Source: Intestinicryptomonas porci (GTDB lineage Bacteria; Verrucomicrobiota; Verrucomicrobiia; Opitutales; Intestinicryptomonadaceae). From it: 64,000 nucleotides of DNA. Shown here in pieces: positions 42,410 through 50,698 of this stretch. Location: NCBI RefSeq assembly GCF_033971905.1, contig NZ_JALBUT010000007.1, positions 1 to 64,000 on the forward strand, read 5' to 3'. Positions within the stretch are counted from its first letter, which is position 1, and every line of letters starts with the position of its first letter. The notes beneath the pieces are model-generated. The model was not told the origin of the DNA, searched no databases, and was given only the letters and a program-made list of their open reading frames with translations. The translations under genes were made by a program, and so were the position numbers.

Positions 42410-42916
42410 TCAGTAGAAAATTCTTCCCGCGCACGATATTATTTCGAGCAGATTTTGCGGGCTGTTGTGGTGGAAATGCTCGCCCCTTAAATATTCGTCG
42501 AGCTCGCCTATGCGCTCACTTGCGGGGATTGTGTAAAGCAGGTTGGCGTAGAAAACCCTGAGCTGACTGCGGTTGAGCGCGGCGCGGATTGTTTTTTCGG
42601 ATAAAATCAAGTCGCGCTTCAAGTCGATGATTCTGCCATTGTAGATTGCGCGGCATAAATCCTCGTTTCGGCTTGCGTACATGATTGAGCCCGCATATTG
42701 GCTTTCGGTTATGATGCCGAGCTTGTAAAGATGCAAGAGCTCGTAAAAGTCGAGGGTTGACATGTCGCAGTCGCGCCAGTAGCGGGGGTGCTGCGTCCTG
42801 TAATTTTGAATGTCGGCGGGTCTTTGCTCGTACATGTCAAAGATTGTGCCGGCGCGCGCGCAAACGGCGGTCGCGATGGCGGCAGAACAAATTATGAATT
42901 GTAAAATCTTCCGCAT
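42410..42916 (-). CDS. Secreted protein of unknown function
   Basis: The 168-residue product has a cleavable signal peptide (ILQFIICSAAIATAVCARA). The mature part is helical, with many aromatic and charged residues (YEQRPADIQNYRTQHPRYWRDCDMSTLDFYELLHLYKLG), and ends with HFHHN and a Cys. I do not recognise a family. It should be periplasmic or secreted. It lies between two small membrane-protein genes on the same strand. Confidence 0.6.
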   Translation of the reverse strand: MRKILQFIICSAAIATAVCARAGTIFDMYEQRPADIQNYRTQHPRYWRDCDMSTLDFYELLHLYKLGIITESQYAGSIMYASRNEDLCRAIYNGRIIDLKRDLILSEKTIRAALNRSQLRVFYANLLYTIPASERIGELDEYLRGEHFHHNSPQNLLEIISCAGRIFY

Positions 42917-43065
42917 TTTTGGCGTTGCTTAAAAAATTTTTCTTCGCATAAAAACTTCCCGCGCGGGGCTTGAAATGCCGCGCAAAAATTTTTAAAGAGC
43001 CTGAGGCGGCGTCGAAGAGTGTTTGAAAAACGCGCTTCGCCGCCATTTATCACCCAACTCTGTTT

Positions 43066-43245
43066 TTAAAAATTCATGTTTTTGAGCTGTGAGTTCGCAT
43101 TGTCATAGAAGTCCTTTTGGAATTGGACGGCATTATCGAGCATTTTATGCTCGTATGACTTGTATGTAAAATATTCGACGAGCTGCCAGATTACGACGGC
43201 GGCGATTAGCACAGCGAATATTGTTAGTATAGTTTTCTTTTCCAT
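43066..43245 (-). CDS. Small single-pass membrane protein, 59 aa
   Basis: The frame starts MEKKTILTIFAVLIAAVVIWQLVEYF, a clear N-terminal membrane anchor, followed by a helical amphipathic tail YKSYEHKMLDNAVQFQKDFYDNANSQLKNMNF. The pattern of anchor plus coiled-coil-like tail looks real. It is upstream of the secreted unknown protein on the same strand. No family recognised. Confidence 0.55.
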   Translation of the reverse strand: MEKKTILTIFAVLIAAVVIWQLVEYFTYKSYEHKMLDNAVQFQKDFYDNANSQLKNMNF

Positions 43246-43465
43246 ATGTTTTGCGTGTTAGGGTTTGAGTTTTCGCGCGGCGCAGTGTTTTGCCTGCGTG
43301 GCGTGGGGGGCTACATTTTTTTTAAAAAAAACTGCGCCCATATTTCTACGTCCGCAAAACCGCAAAAAAAATCACGCCAAAATTAAAATTTGATAAAATT
43401 ATTTTTTTGCCCCAATAATGCAAAGATATGCCTCGATTTTGTATGCCTGCCCGATTTTTTGTATT

Positions 43466-44002
43466 TCAGAGGGAAACGCGCTTATGGGTTCTGTTTTTTT
43501 TGCAGTACCTTTTAATGAGTTTTTTCGCGCCAGTTCTTGCTCCTGCGTGGATATAAACTTCTTGGGGCAGGATTTTGTTTTTTAATTCGTTTGATCTATA
43601 TAAAGCTATGCGCAGGGCTACGTCGTAAATAGTCAATTCGCCAATGCCTTTACCTTCGTTAGCGAGCTTATCCTTTGTTTCTTCGATAAAGTTGTATAAT
43701 GCTGAGAATTCTTGAATTTTTAAAATATTTTTTTCTTTGGATTTTAAGGCTTTGCAAAATTCGTCCAGCAGATTGTTTGGAATTCTGTGCTGATGCGGGA
43801 ATTTTCTGTTGTTTTTGTCCCTGCAAGTTGCCGCATGGGAAATTACTTCGCTAAAACTCTTAAAGTTTTTGGGGTTTTTGAAAAATTCAATTTCTTCAAA
43901 TTTAAGTTTTTTAAATTCTTCCGGCGTCATTTTTTCTATTTCTTCTTTTGACAGATTTTTCCCGCAGAAAGAATTTTGAATAGGCATGCAATTTTTCTTC
44001 AT
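43466..44002 (-). CDS. Conserved-looking protein of unknown function
   Basis: The 178-residue product has no signal peptide. It starts with a charged helical region (LSKEEIEKMTPEEFKKLKFEEIEFF) and has a central HAATCRDKNNRKFPHQHRIP. The C-terminal half (GELTIYDVALRIALYRSNELKNKILPQEVYIHAGARTGAKKL) looks like a compact helical fold of the kind seen in small uncharacterised proteins. The tail is very basic. I recognise no named family. It stands apart from its neighbours by gaps on both sides. Confidence 0.55.
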   Translation of the reverse strand: MKKNCMPIQNSFCGKNLSKEEIEKMTPEEFKKLKFEEIEFFKNPKNFKSFSEVISHAATCRDKNNRKFPHQHRIPNNLLDEFCKALKSKEKNILKIQEFSALYNFIEETKDKLANEGKGIGELTIYDVALRIALYRSNELKNKILPQEVYIHAGARTGAKKLIKRYCKKNRTHKRVSL

Positions 44003-44043
44003 TTTTTATTAGGGCTAATTTTTTATGTTTAAGATAAAACTTT

Positions 44044-44075
44044 GGCTTATGCCTAATTTTAATTAGGCATAAGCC
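44044..44075 (-). terminator. Hairpin after ankyrin lipoprotein gene
   Basis: GGCTTATGCCTAATT pairs perfectly over 15 bases with the copy at 44061-44075, with a two-base loop. It lies 13 bases past the stop of the minus-strand gene. The T run is weak, so it may also protect the mRNA end. Confidence 0.55.
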
Positions 44076-44087
44076 TTTGAAAAAACT

Positions 44088-45692
44088 CTATTCCTTCGTT
44101 TCTTTGAATTTCCTTTTCAAACCTTCTTCTATCATAGATATTGGATCCTTTTTAGCCTTAACATATGAGGATTCGTCTATAATACCTTTTCCAAGAAAGA
44201 ATCCTAAAACCATTTTTCTACCGTATTCATTAATAGCGGTTTCGATAATTTCTCTATCGAAAAGATTTTTTTCATACAAGAATTCTAAAAAATATCTTTG
44301 AACGGAACTGGAATATCTATTTTTATGAATAGCGGTTTTGATAATTTCTCTATTGAGAATATTCTTTTCATATAAGAAATTTAAAACATCTGTTTCCTCG
44401 CAAATGCCTTTGATACGTTCGCTATCGAGAAGATTCTTTTCATACAGGAACTCTAAAATATTTTTTTGAGCGGAACCGGAAGATTTAGTACTATAAAAAA
44501 TGTATTTGATACATCCGCTATCGAGAAGATTTTTTTCATATAAGAAATTTAAAATATCTTTTAAGGTATTAGAATCATATTTTTCTACATAAGCACAAAA
44601 TGCGTGGATGATATTTTCATGGGGAAATCCTTTATACAACATCTCTTTTACAAGATCAATTTTGCCATTTTTTGATGCCTCCATTGCGATTATATGTCCC
44701 CCGTTTTTTGTTTCGGCAGGATTTATTCCCTTTTGCAAGAGTAATGAAACAAGTTTGAAATTTAAGTGCCTATCTTGTATATCCCAAAGCGTATCTCCAT
44801 TTGCGTTTTTTGCATTAGGAGAGAAGCCATTTTCAAGAAAATACTTTGCAAAATCGACATTTTCGGAGGTAGAAAGTCTTGAAAGCAAGTAAACTTTGAG
44901 TTGGGAATCGGTATTTATATCCGCTCCATATTTAATCATAAGATCAAAAAAGGGCTTATTCCTCGCAAAAGACATAGATATTTTTTCACTTTCAAAACCG
45001 CTGCAGTATTCTTCATAAGCATTTTTTAATGCGATAGTAAATATATTCTCTTTGATATCTTTTATATTTGCGCCTTTTTCAAGAAGCAGGTTGAAAACTT
45101 GTATATTTCCTTTTTTCAGATTCACGATAATGGGGCTGCCGTTTGTTTTGGATTTGTTCAAATCCGCGCCCAAGTCAATCCACAGATTTGCGACTTCGGC
45201 GTTTTCGGCATAGTCAAGTGGATTCTCGTCAAAGCTTGCTACGATTTTTTTAAGGACGTCTTTTTTGTCTTTTATAGCCTTAAAGTTGCCCTTGAATTCT
45301 TCGTAAAGCAAGTCGAGGGCGGTCTGCGCAAGCGCGGCGTCTTTATAGAGGAACATTGCGGGAACGCCGTCCGCGTTTGCAAAATTAAGCGGCACGGAAT
45401 TTTCGCGCAAAAATTTTATCATTTCGGGCGAAGCGGCGAGGTATTGCAAGTTCTCTCCGTTTTGCAGCTCGCCTTGCAGGCTGCCGCCTTTTTTCAGCAC
45501 CTTTTTGATGACGCTCGGCGCGGCGTTTTGGCGGACTGCCGATTCAATCAAATCCTGCGGGTCTTTGGCGTTGTATTTCAGCTCAGATAAAATTTGGTCG
45601 CCCGCCGCCTTATTAAAGCTTTTTTCGCTATTAGAGCAGCCGAAAAGCGCGATTGATGTTGCAAGTGTAAATAAAAGTATTTGGTTTTTCAT
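44088..45692 (-). CDS. Ankyrin-repeat lipoprotein with FLYEKN repeats
   Basis: The 534-residue product has a lipoprotein signal peptide (lipobox ALFGC, Cys19) and then ankyrin-type repeats (for example GADLNKSKTNGSPIIVNLKKG, GFSPNAKNANGDTLWDIQDRHLNFKLVSLLLQKG). From about residue 375 a different unit repeats five times: LNFLYEKNLLDS, LEFLYEKNLLDS, LNFLYEKNILNR, LEFLYEKNLFDR and a degenerate LGFFLGKGIIDE. Ankyrin stacks bind proteins. A membrane-anchored periplasmic binding role is likely. The next gene upstream also encodes a lipoprotein and ends one base before this gene starts, so the two are probably co-expressed. Confidence 0.75.
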   Translation of the reverse strand: MKNQILLFTLATSIALFGCSNSEKSFNKAAGDQILSELKYNAKDPQDLIESAVRQNAAPSVIKKVLKKGGSLQGELQNGENLQYLAASPEMIKFLRENSVPLNFANADGVPAMFLYKDAALAQTALDLLYEEFKGNFKAIKDKKDVLKKIVASFDENPLDYAENAEVANLWIDLGADLNKSKTNGSPIIVNLKKGNIQVFNLLLEKGANIKDIKENIFTIALKNAYEEYCSGFESEKISMSFARNKPFFDLMIKYGADINTDSQLKVYLLSRLSTSENVDFAKYFLENGFSPNAKNANGDTLWDIQDRHLNFKLVSLLLQKGINPAETKNGGHIIAMEASKNGKIDLVKEMLYKGFPHENIIHAFCAYVEKYDSNTLKDILNFLYEKNLLDSGCIKYIFYSTKSSGSAQKNILEFLYEKNLLDSERIKGICEETDVLNFLYEKNILNREIIKTAIHKNRYSSSVQRYFLEFLYEKNLFDREIIETAINEYGRKMVLGFFLGKGIIDESSYVKAKKDPISMIEEGLKRKFKETKE

Positions 45693-45693
45693 A

Positions 45694-46158
45694 TTAGCGT
45701 AGGTCTAAGATTAAGTCTTTAAATGTTTTGCCGTTGTATTTTTTGCCCATGGAGGGGTTGTTCAAAAGTTGAAATTGGAATTGTGCCCAATTTGCCATAT
45801 CTTGCAAAATTCTTTGCGCTTTTGGGGTTTCCGACATTTGGCTCAAATCGGCTTGGTCCAATCCGTTGAGATTTTTTGAATACCACTGCGTAACTGCCGC
45901 CGAGGTTGCCGTGATTGTCATTTGGTTCGAAAAATTCAGCTTCGGCGTGTTTTTATACTGTAAGACTTTGTCGAGAAGCGTATTTGATATTTTGCCGCCG
46001 GACTTTTTGTTTGAAGCGTAGCCGCCTGCCTGCGCATTTTGCGCAGCCTGGTTTTGCATAGTTTCAGCCGATAAGATTGGGATTTTTTCGAGTTGGGGCA
46101 CATCTTCCCCACATGCAAACAGGAAAAGAGGCAGAATTAATACGGATATTTTTTTCAT
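45694..46158 (-). CDS. Small lipoprotein, unknown
   Basis: The 154-residue product has a strong lipobox (LFLFACGE, Cys16). The mature part has a low-complexity region of Gln, Ala, Asn, Gly and Lys (about 36-58), then a helical domain ending GKKYNGKTFKDLILDLR. It is not a family I recognise. It lies immediately upstream of the ankyrin lipoprotein, one base apart, so the pair may form a membrane-anchored complex. Confidence 0.6.
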   Translation of the reverse strand: MKKISVLILPLFLFACGEDVPQLEKIPILSAETMQNQAAQNAQAGGYASNKKSGGKISNTLLDKVLQYKNTPKLNFSNQMTITATSAAVTQWYSKNLNGLDQADLSQMSETPKAQRILQDMANWAQFQFQLLNNPSMGKKYNGKTFKDLILDLR

Positions 46159-46172
46159 ATTCTTTGTTGTTT

Positions 46173-46328
46173 TTATTGTTTAGGGTTAAAAAAATTTTTC
46201 TTCGGAAGGGTCAGGAATTTTTTGATGATAAGGGTTACGAGCTCTTCGACTGTGATATTCAGGCTTGCCGCTATTTTACCAAGCTCTTCGTACTCCTCGC
46301 GGCTCAGTTCTATTGTTATTTCGTCCAT
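46173..46328 (-). CDS. Small ribbon-helix-helix-like protein, 51 aa
   Basis: The frame starts MDEITIELSREEYEELGKIAASLNITVEELV, with a short N-terminal strand followed by two helices. This is the layout of MetJ/Arc-type DNA-binding proteins and many antitoxins. It is divergent from a second ribbon-helix-helix gene at 46425. No toxin-like partner is evident next to it. It lies 14 bases upstream of the small lipoprotein gene and might regulate it. Confidence 0.5.
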   Translation of the reverse strand: MDEITIELSREEYEELGKIAASLNITVEELVTLIIKKFLTLPKKNFFNPKQ

Positions 46329-46424
46329 ATTCAACGTGGCACATTGTGGCGCGTTTTCGTGCCTTTTGTCAAGTTCTATTTTAAACTATTTGACTTTTCG
46401 TTCGTTTTTTTAAATGTTGATTTT

Positions 46425-46652
46425 ATGAGTTCCAAAAAATCTATGGGCATTCGTCTCGATCCGGAAGACAGGCAGCTTTTGGAGGAACTCGCCGTATCCT
46501 GGCGCATCAACGCCGCCGACATCGTGCGCATGGCAATCAAGTCTCTTTTGGACGAGGCTAAGAAAAACGGCGGCAAAATCGAGCTGCCTTTCGACTTGAA
46601 AACAAAGCCAAACGCCCCGCAAAAATCTGCACAGGGCTCTTCAAAACAGTAA
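46425..46652 (+). CDS. Ribbon-helix-helix DNA-binding protein
   Basis: From the ATG at 46425 the product is 75 residues: strand KSMGIRLDPEDRQ, then helices LLEELAVSWRINAADIVRMAIKSLLDEAKK, then a Lys/Pro/Gln-rich tail. This is a typical Arc/CopG-type regulator. A longer frame to 46077 would run antisense through the divergent gene and has no protein-like character. It may be an orphan antitoxin or a regulator of the adjacent lipoprotein genes. Confidence 0.7.
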   Translation: MSSKKSMGIRLDPEDRQLLEELAVSWRINAADIVRMAIKSLLDEAKKNGGKIELPFDLKTKPNAPQKSAQGSSKQ

Positions 46653-47116
46653 ATCGCAAAATATTTTTTTTAGGTTTGCGGGCATTTTTTTTAGGCGGTT
46701 TGGCTTTTAAATAGTCCGCAATTTTTTTGTAAAAATCACGCACGGGCGCAAAAAAGCTTAAATTTTTTGCGGCGGCTTAAAAATGTTTTCCATATTTCGG
46801 ATTTTCCTTACGATATTTCTCTTAAAATAAAAATCTATGGCATACAAAATGGTTAGATCTCGACAAGGCTCTCGCCGATTTAGTCCGCTGCGGATTCCTT
46901 TCAAGGCGCGATTAAAACGCGTTGCATATAATCTTCAAACGGATTGCAAACGTTTTGCAGTCCGTTTTTTGTCAAAAAAGAGATGGTGGAGATGGTCGGA
47001 GATGGTCGATACTCTACAATCATTAAATTGGAGTTCCTGGGCGTGATGCGCGCTCCGGCAATTTCTTAAAAATATGTCAAACGTTTGGCAATAGGCGGCA
47101 AAAACGGCGGAAAAAA
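46653..47116. other. Eroded intergenic region with strong terminator-like hairpin
   Basis: No complete gene is convincing. One frame ends LDLDKALADLVRCGFLSRRD then TAA near 46914 without a start codon, like the last part of a lost gene. A 14-pair hairpin follows at 46937-46970. The basic 69-codon frame at 46837-47046 overlaps the hairpin and is doubtful. Confidence 0.35.
46937..46970 (+). terminator. Strong intrinsic terminator
   Basis: AAACGGATTGCAAA pairs with TTTGCAGTCCGTTT (one G-U) and runs into six T. It would end a plus-strand transcript, either from the ribbon-helix-helix gene or an unannotated small RNA starting near 46.8 kb. Confidence 0.7.
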
Positions 47117-47237
47117 GTCCGAAACAGGTCAAACCGCGTAAAAATTTTCCAAGCCACAAGAAATCCCATGTTTAAAGGCATTTAAATCTTTTTAAGACTT
47201 TTTCAGCCTTCCCCAAACCTCCTGTCCCTAATCAATT
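47117..47237. repeat. 121-bp direct repeat, copy 2
   Basis: This is the gap-free partner of 41162-41282 (about seven mismatches). Here its right end meets the truncated 3' end of a YjbR-like gene, whose stop codon is provided by the repeat. Confidence 0.85.
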
Positions 47238-47420
47238 CTTGTCATATACGGCGGCATGAAAAGTTTTTCCGCCTGAAATTTTTATCCTAACGCAAAATCT
47301 TCCGCCTAAAATGTCTTCTTCAAGGAAAAACGATGAACGCTTTTTTTCAAAGCCAAACTTCAATAATGCGTCTATTTCAAAAATCTTGCCTGAAAAAATG
47401 TCGGAGGATATGTAGTCCAT
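47232..47420 (-). pseudogene. Truncated YjbR/MmcQ-like protein fragment
   Basis: The 62-residue frame reads IFSGKIFEIDALLKFGFEKKRSSFF then DILGGRFCVRIKISGGKTFHAAVYD, resembling the N-terminal arm found before MmcQ/YjbR domains in longer family members. It stops (DKN then TGA) inside the 121-bp repeat, so the main domain is gone. It begins three bases after the Rrf2 gene on the same strand, so it was probably the second gene of that operon. The family match is by eye and moderate. Confidence 0.5.
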
Positions 47421-47423
47421 AAG

Positions 47424-47852
47424 CTAAATGCAGTAATCCGCCGCATTGTCCTGTCGGTTTAAAATATCCTGCAAGGTAATGGATTCAAATTCGCGGCGGA
47501 TTTTTTCATTGGCTTCGCTCCAAATTTCACGGGCGGAACAATTCGCGCTTTTTTTGCACTTTTTGGGGCAACCCACGCAATCCACAATCGAAAGCGGACC
47601 TTCCATGGTCTCGATAATTTCCAGCAAGGTGATATGCTTTGGAAGCCTTTTTATTTTATATCCGCCCTTTGCGCCGCGCACCGAAGAAATCATGCCCGCC
47701 TTGCGAAGCTCTATGATAAGCCTGCTTACATATTTGTTTGAAAGCCCCTGCGACTTGCATATATCGCTTATCATTCGCGGCGTCTCGCCGTCGTTGCGAG
47801 CCAAATCAAGCATTATCCTCAGCCCGTACCTGCCCTTTGTGGAAATTTTCAT
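47424..47852 (-). CDS. Rrf2-family regulator with Fe-S-type cysteines
   Basis: The 142-residue product has the Rrf2 winged helix (MKISTKGRYGLRIMLDLARN...LSNKYVSRLIIELRKAGMISSVRGAKGGYKI) and cysteines C92, C95, C99 and C105 in DCVGCPKKCKKSANCS. In IscR three such cysteines hold a 2Fe-2S cluster. It is therefore likely a redox- or iron-sulfur-responsive repressor. The downstream gene is a truncated fragment, and no isc/suf genes are nearby, so its targets are elsewhere or unknown. Confidence 0.88.
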   Translation of the reverse strand: MKISTKGRYGLRIMLDLARNDGETPRMISDICKSQGLSNKYVSRLIIELRKAGMISSVRGAKGGYKIKRLPKHITLLEIIETMEGPLSIVDCVGCPKKCKKSANCSAREIWSEANEKIRREFESITLQDILNRQDNAADYCI

Positions 47853-47909
47853 GCCTAAAAACTACATTTTTAGTAATATTTGTCGAGCAAGAAAACGCGA
47901 AAGAAAAAA

Positions 47910-48890
47910 TCACTCGGAATTTTTCAGCACAAACTCGGAGGCTTCGCTTAGGGCATTGCAATAAGCTTCTTTCATTTCGGGTTTTGTTATAAATAAATGC
48001 GTCGCACCCTCTATACAGCGGTAGCGCACGTTTATACCAAATTCGGCAAGCCTTGATGCAAATTCCAATGCCTCATCCCTCAAAATGTCGCATTGTGCGG
48101 AAATTATCAAAGAATTGGGAAAGCCCTTTAAATCTCGCGCCAAAAGCGGAGACGCATCTTCGTTTTGAGACGCCGCTTCGTTCGGAAGATAAGCCTTTAT
48201 GAAAGTTTCCATCAAGTCCGCGTCAAGGCAATGCCCTTTTGCAAAGTCGCCCCACGACTTTCTTCTGCGCCCCAAAGACAAGTCGAGGGCGGGATAAAAC
48301 ATTATTACACCGTCAACGCTATCCTTGAAATGCAGTGCAGTTGACGCCGCCAAATGCCCGCCCGCACTGTCTCCCGCAAGAAAAATTTTAAGCCCCGACG
48401 AGTTTGAAATATTTTTTTTAACCCACTCCACCGTCGAAACCGCGTCTAAATTTGCGGCAGGATATTTGTTTTCGGGCGCGAGGCGGTACTCGGGACAAAC
48501 CACGACCGACTTTGTATTTGCGGCAATGTCTTGGCAAAACATAGAACACGATTCGGGCGCGTTTATGCACCACCCGCCACCATGATAGTAAACAACCACC
48601 CTTAAATCTTTATCGATTTCCTTAGGAATGAAAATATACAATTTGCGCTCTTCCACGCCGAAATTTACCTTCGCGATTATATGAAAAACATCGCTTCTAT
48701 CGGGTATCGGAACTATTCTTCCAAGCCTGATTTTATCGAGATTTTCAAGATTTCCCGCCATCGCGTCTTCCAATGCCTTTTTCTGCAGCAATGCAAAATT
48801 TTCGGGCAAAGAATTTATAAAAGAACGCGCCTCTTCCGAAACTTTCGGAAGAGTTTGCGCGTCGTTTATGCTATAATAGGCGTTTTTCAT
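47910..48890 (-). CDS. Alpha/beta hydrolase of the hormone-sensitive lipase family
   Basis: From the ATG at 48890 the product is 326 residues. It has the HSL oxyanion motif YYHGGGWC near 110, the nucleophile elbow GDSAGGHLA near 187, a late Asp region (ISAQCDILRDEA) and a catalytic His in GATHLFI. HSL-type enzymes hydrolyse short-chain esters. No signal peptide is seen, so it is probably cytosolic. The upstream DUF3034 gene ends four bases before this ATG, suggesting an operon. A longer start at 48917 overlaps that gene and is less likely. Confidence 0.85.
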   Translation of the reverse strand: MKNAYYSINDAQTLPKVSEEARSFINSLPENFALLQKKALEDAMAGNLENLDKIRLGRIVPIPDRSDVFHIIAKVNFGVEERKLYIFIPKEIDKDLRVVVYYHGGGWCINAPESCSMFCQDIAANTKSVVVCPEYRLAPENKYPAANLDAVSTVEWVKKNISNSSGLKIFLAGDSAGGHLAASTALHFKDSVDGVIMFYPALDLSLGRRRKSWGDFAKGHCLDADLMETFIKAYLPNEAASQNEDASPLLARDLKGFPNSLIISAQCDILRDEALEFASRLAEFGINVRYRCIEGATHLFITKPEMKEAYCNALSEASEFVLKNSE

Positions 48891-48894
48891 GATT

Positions 48895-49875
48895 TTAGAA
48901 TTCGTACTTGGTGGCAATCGCCCAAGCTCCGTTTTCCTGCGTATTTAAAACGGTTCCCAAGTGCCCGTAGCCGACGGTAAGCGTTGCGTGCTTAGATAAT
49001 ATCGCGGCAAGCCCGATTGTCCACCAGTCGCCTTCCCTGCCGATAAGTGTATGCCCGCCAACTCCAACAGTTGAATACTGGTTGCGTTTCTGCCTGTATT
49101 CAAAGGCGAAGAAAAGCCAATCCGTTATTCCGAAAACCGCATTGCCTTCAAGCGAAAATTCATAGTCGCCCGAATATCCCAAATATCCCAAATTTGAAGC
49201 GTCCGAAGCCCTTCCCGTAATAGAAAGAATTAAAGGATGCTCGTAAATCAAGAAGGCTTTCGTGGCGGTAATTGTAAACTCGACGCCATAATCCCTGTCA
49301 TATCCTATTTGAGACAAAAGACCGCCGAGATTTTTGTTGGTTTCATTTATGCCGTCATTAAACTTTCCGTGAACTCCGAGAGTTATAGCGGGCAAAAAGC
49401 TCGTTCCGAAAGCGTTTTCAGGCAAAATATTGTATCGCAAATTTACGCTGTGAAGCCAGACATCGTTTCTTGCGATGTCAACTCCCGCATACTTCAAGAC
49501 GTCGCGCTGCAAAGTGCCTGTTCCGAAACGGCTCGCGTTATAGCCTATTTCCAAACGCCCGAACAGAGTTTCTGAAACGCCGAAGCTTTCCACATTCTTA
49601 TGCCCCGCATTGACGTAAGTAAGCCCGAACGAAGGCAGTCCGACCTGAGTTCCCTCCGCGCCTGGATTTATGAGGTATGCTATCGGTGTAAGCACAACGC
49701 CGCCAACGCCGTCGAGCGTAAGAAGCGGCAAGGGTGCGCCCTTTTCCTTTGGAGCCGCTTCGCCGCCTTGGGCGGGAACTTCCTGAGTTTTTTGGGTTGC
49801 GACTTCATTTGAAGCTGCAAAAGTTAAAGACGATGCTATTAAAATCGAAGCCAATATTGCTGTTTTTGTTTTCAT
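48895..49875 (-). CDS. DUF3034-like outer-membrane protein
   Basis: The 326-residue product has a signal peptide (AILASILIASSLTFAA), a linker rich in Gln, Pro, Lys and Glu, then LPLLTLDGVGGVVLTPIAYLINPG and a barrel-like series of amphipathic strands ending in the aromatic GAWAIATKYEF. This fits DUF3034, a family of predicted outer-membrane proteins of unknown function. It is the first gene of a unit with the downstream hydrolase. A role in uptake of an ester substrate for that hydrolase is speculative. Confidence 0.7.
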   Translation of the reverse strand: MKTKTAILASILIASSLTFAASNEVATQKTQEVPAQGGEAAPKEKGAPLPLLTLDGVGGVVLTPIAYLINPGAEGTQVGLPSFGLTYVNAGHKNVESFGVSETLFGRLEIGYNASRFGTGTLQRDVLKYAGVDIARNDVWLHSVNLRYNILPENAFGTSFLPAITLGVHGKFNDGINETNKNLGGLLSQIGYDRDYGVEFTITATKAFLIYEHPLILSITGRASDASNLGYLGYSGDYEFSLEGNAVFGITDWLFFAFEYRQKRNQYSTVGVGGHTLIGREGDWWTIGLAAILSKHATLTVGYGHLGTVLNTQENGAWAIATKYEF

Positions 49876-50181
49876 TTTGTTTTCTTTCTTTTTATAGACT
49901 ATTTAAATGGTAGTGTTTTATTTTAAATAAAAATCCGAAAATAAATATTCATACGGCGGTTCAAAAAACTTGGCGGATTTGACAAATTCCCCTAACCGCC
50001 TACATCATTCGGATAAAACAGTACGCAAATAGATATAGCCCTTTTGAAAGATAAGACAAAAGAGACTTTTTTGAAACTGAATTAAGCTTATTAAAAAACA
50101 TAATACCCTACTAATTTGGAAGTCTTTTTAAATATGTCAACAAAAAAAGAACGATTTTTTTAAAAAAAGTTTAAAAGCATT
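49876..50181. other. Intergenic region, nothing recognised
   Basis: This AT-rich 306-base stretch separates two minus-strand genes. I see no open frame with protein character, no tRNA and no clear stem-loop. Confidence 0.4.
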
Positions 50182-50595
50182 TTACAATGCAAGAACCAAT
50201 GCTCCACCTAAAATTAAAACTCCGCCAATGATGGTCTTTACACTTAACGGATCTCCCAAAAACACAAACGCCAAAATTATCGTAAACGCCACACTTATCT
50301 TTTCAAGCGGGGCAACCTTTGAAGCCTCCCCTATTTGCAGCGCCTTGAAATAAAAGAGCCAAGAAATGCCCGTTGCCATTCCCGAAAGCACCAAAAAAAG
50401 CAAAGTGTGCCTTGAAATTTCCCTTATTTCACGAAGAGGAACCGTCGCAAAAACTATCCCCCACGCAATAAACAAAATGACGACCGTTCTAATGGCAGTC
50501 GCCAAATTAGAATTAACTCCGCTTACCCCCACTTTTGCAAAAATCGCAGTAAGCGCAGCAAAGAAAGCCGATAACAATGCATATGTCTGCCACAT
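50182..50595 (-). CDS. EamA-type small transporter (half-size DMT)
   Basis: The 137-residue product is one EamA repeat with about five hydrophobic helices: YALLSAFFAALTAIFAKVGV at the start, VVILFIAWGIVFA, LLFLVLSGMATGISWLFYFKALQIGEASKVAPLEKISVAFTIILAFVFLGDPLS and VLILGGALVLAL. Half-size DMT proteins act as dimers and export metabolites or drugs. It has a divergent promoter region with catalase. The substrate is unknown. Confidence 0.82.
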   Translation of the reverse strand: MWQTYALLSAFFAALTAIFAKVGVSGVNSNLATAIRTVVILFIAWGIVFATVPLREIREISRHTLLFLVLSGMATGISWLFYFKALQIGEASKVAPLEKISVAFTIILAFVFLGDPLSVKTIIGGVLILGGALVLAL

Positions 50596-50698
50596 GAAAA
50601 CATTATCCCAAAGACATCATAAATTTGTCAATATCAATGAATTTTCTTTAATCGCGATTTTTTATTTCCGAAATAAAAACTAAATCCCTTTAAGTATT

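Noticed and set aside
46077..46424. N-terminal extension of the ribbon-helix-helix gene
   Set aside because: It runs antisense through two minus-strand genes and is Phe-rich shadow sequence; the ATG at 46425 begins the real domain.
46837..47046. Basic 69-codon frame
   Set aside because: It crosses the strong terminator hairpin and a repeated GATGGTCG stretch; no family or neighbour supports it.
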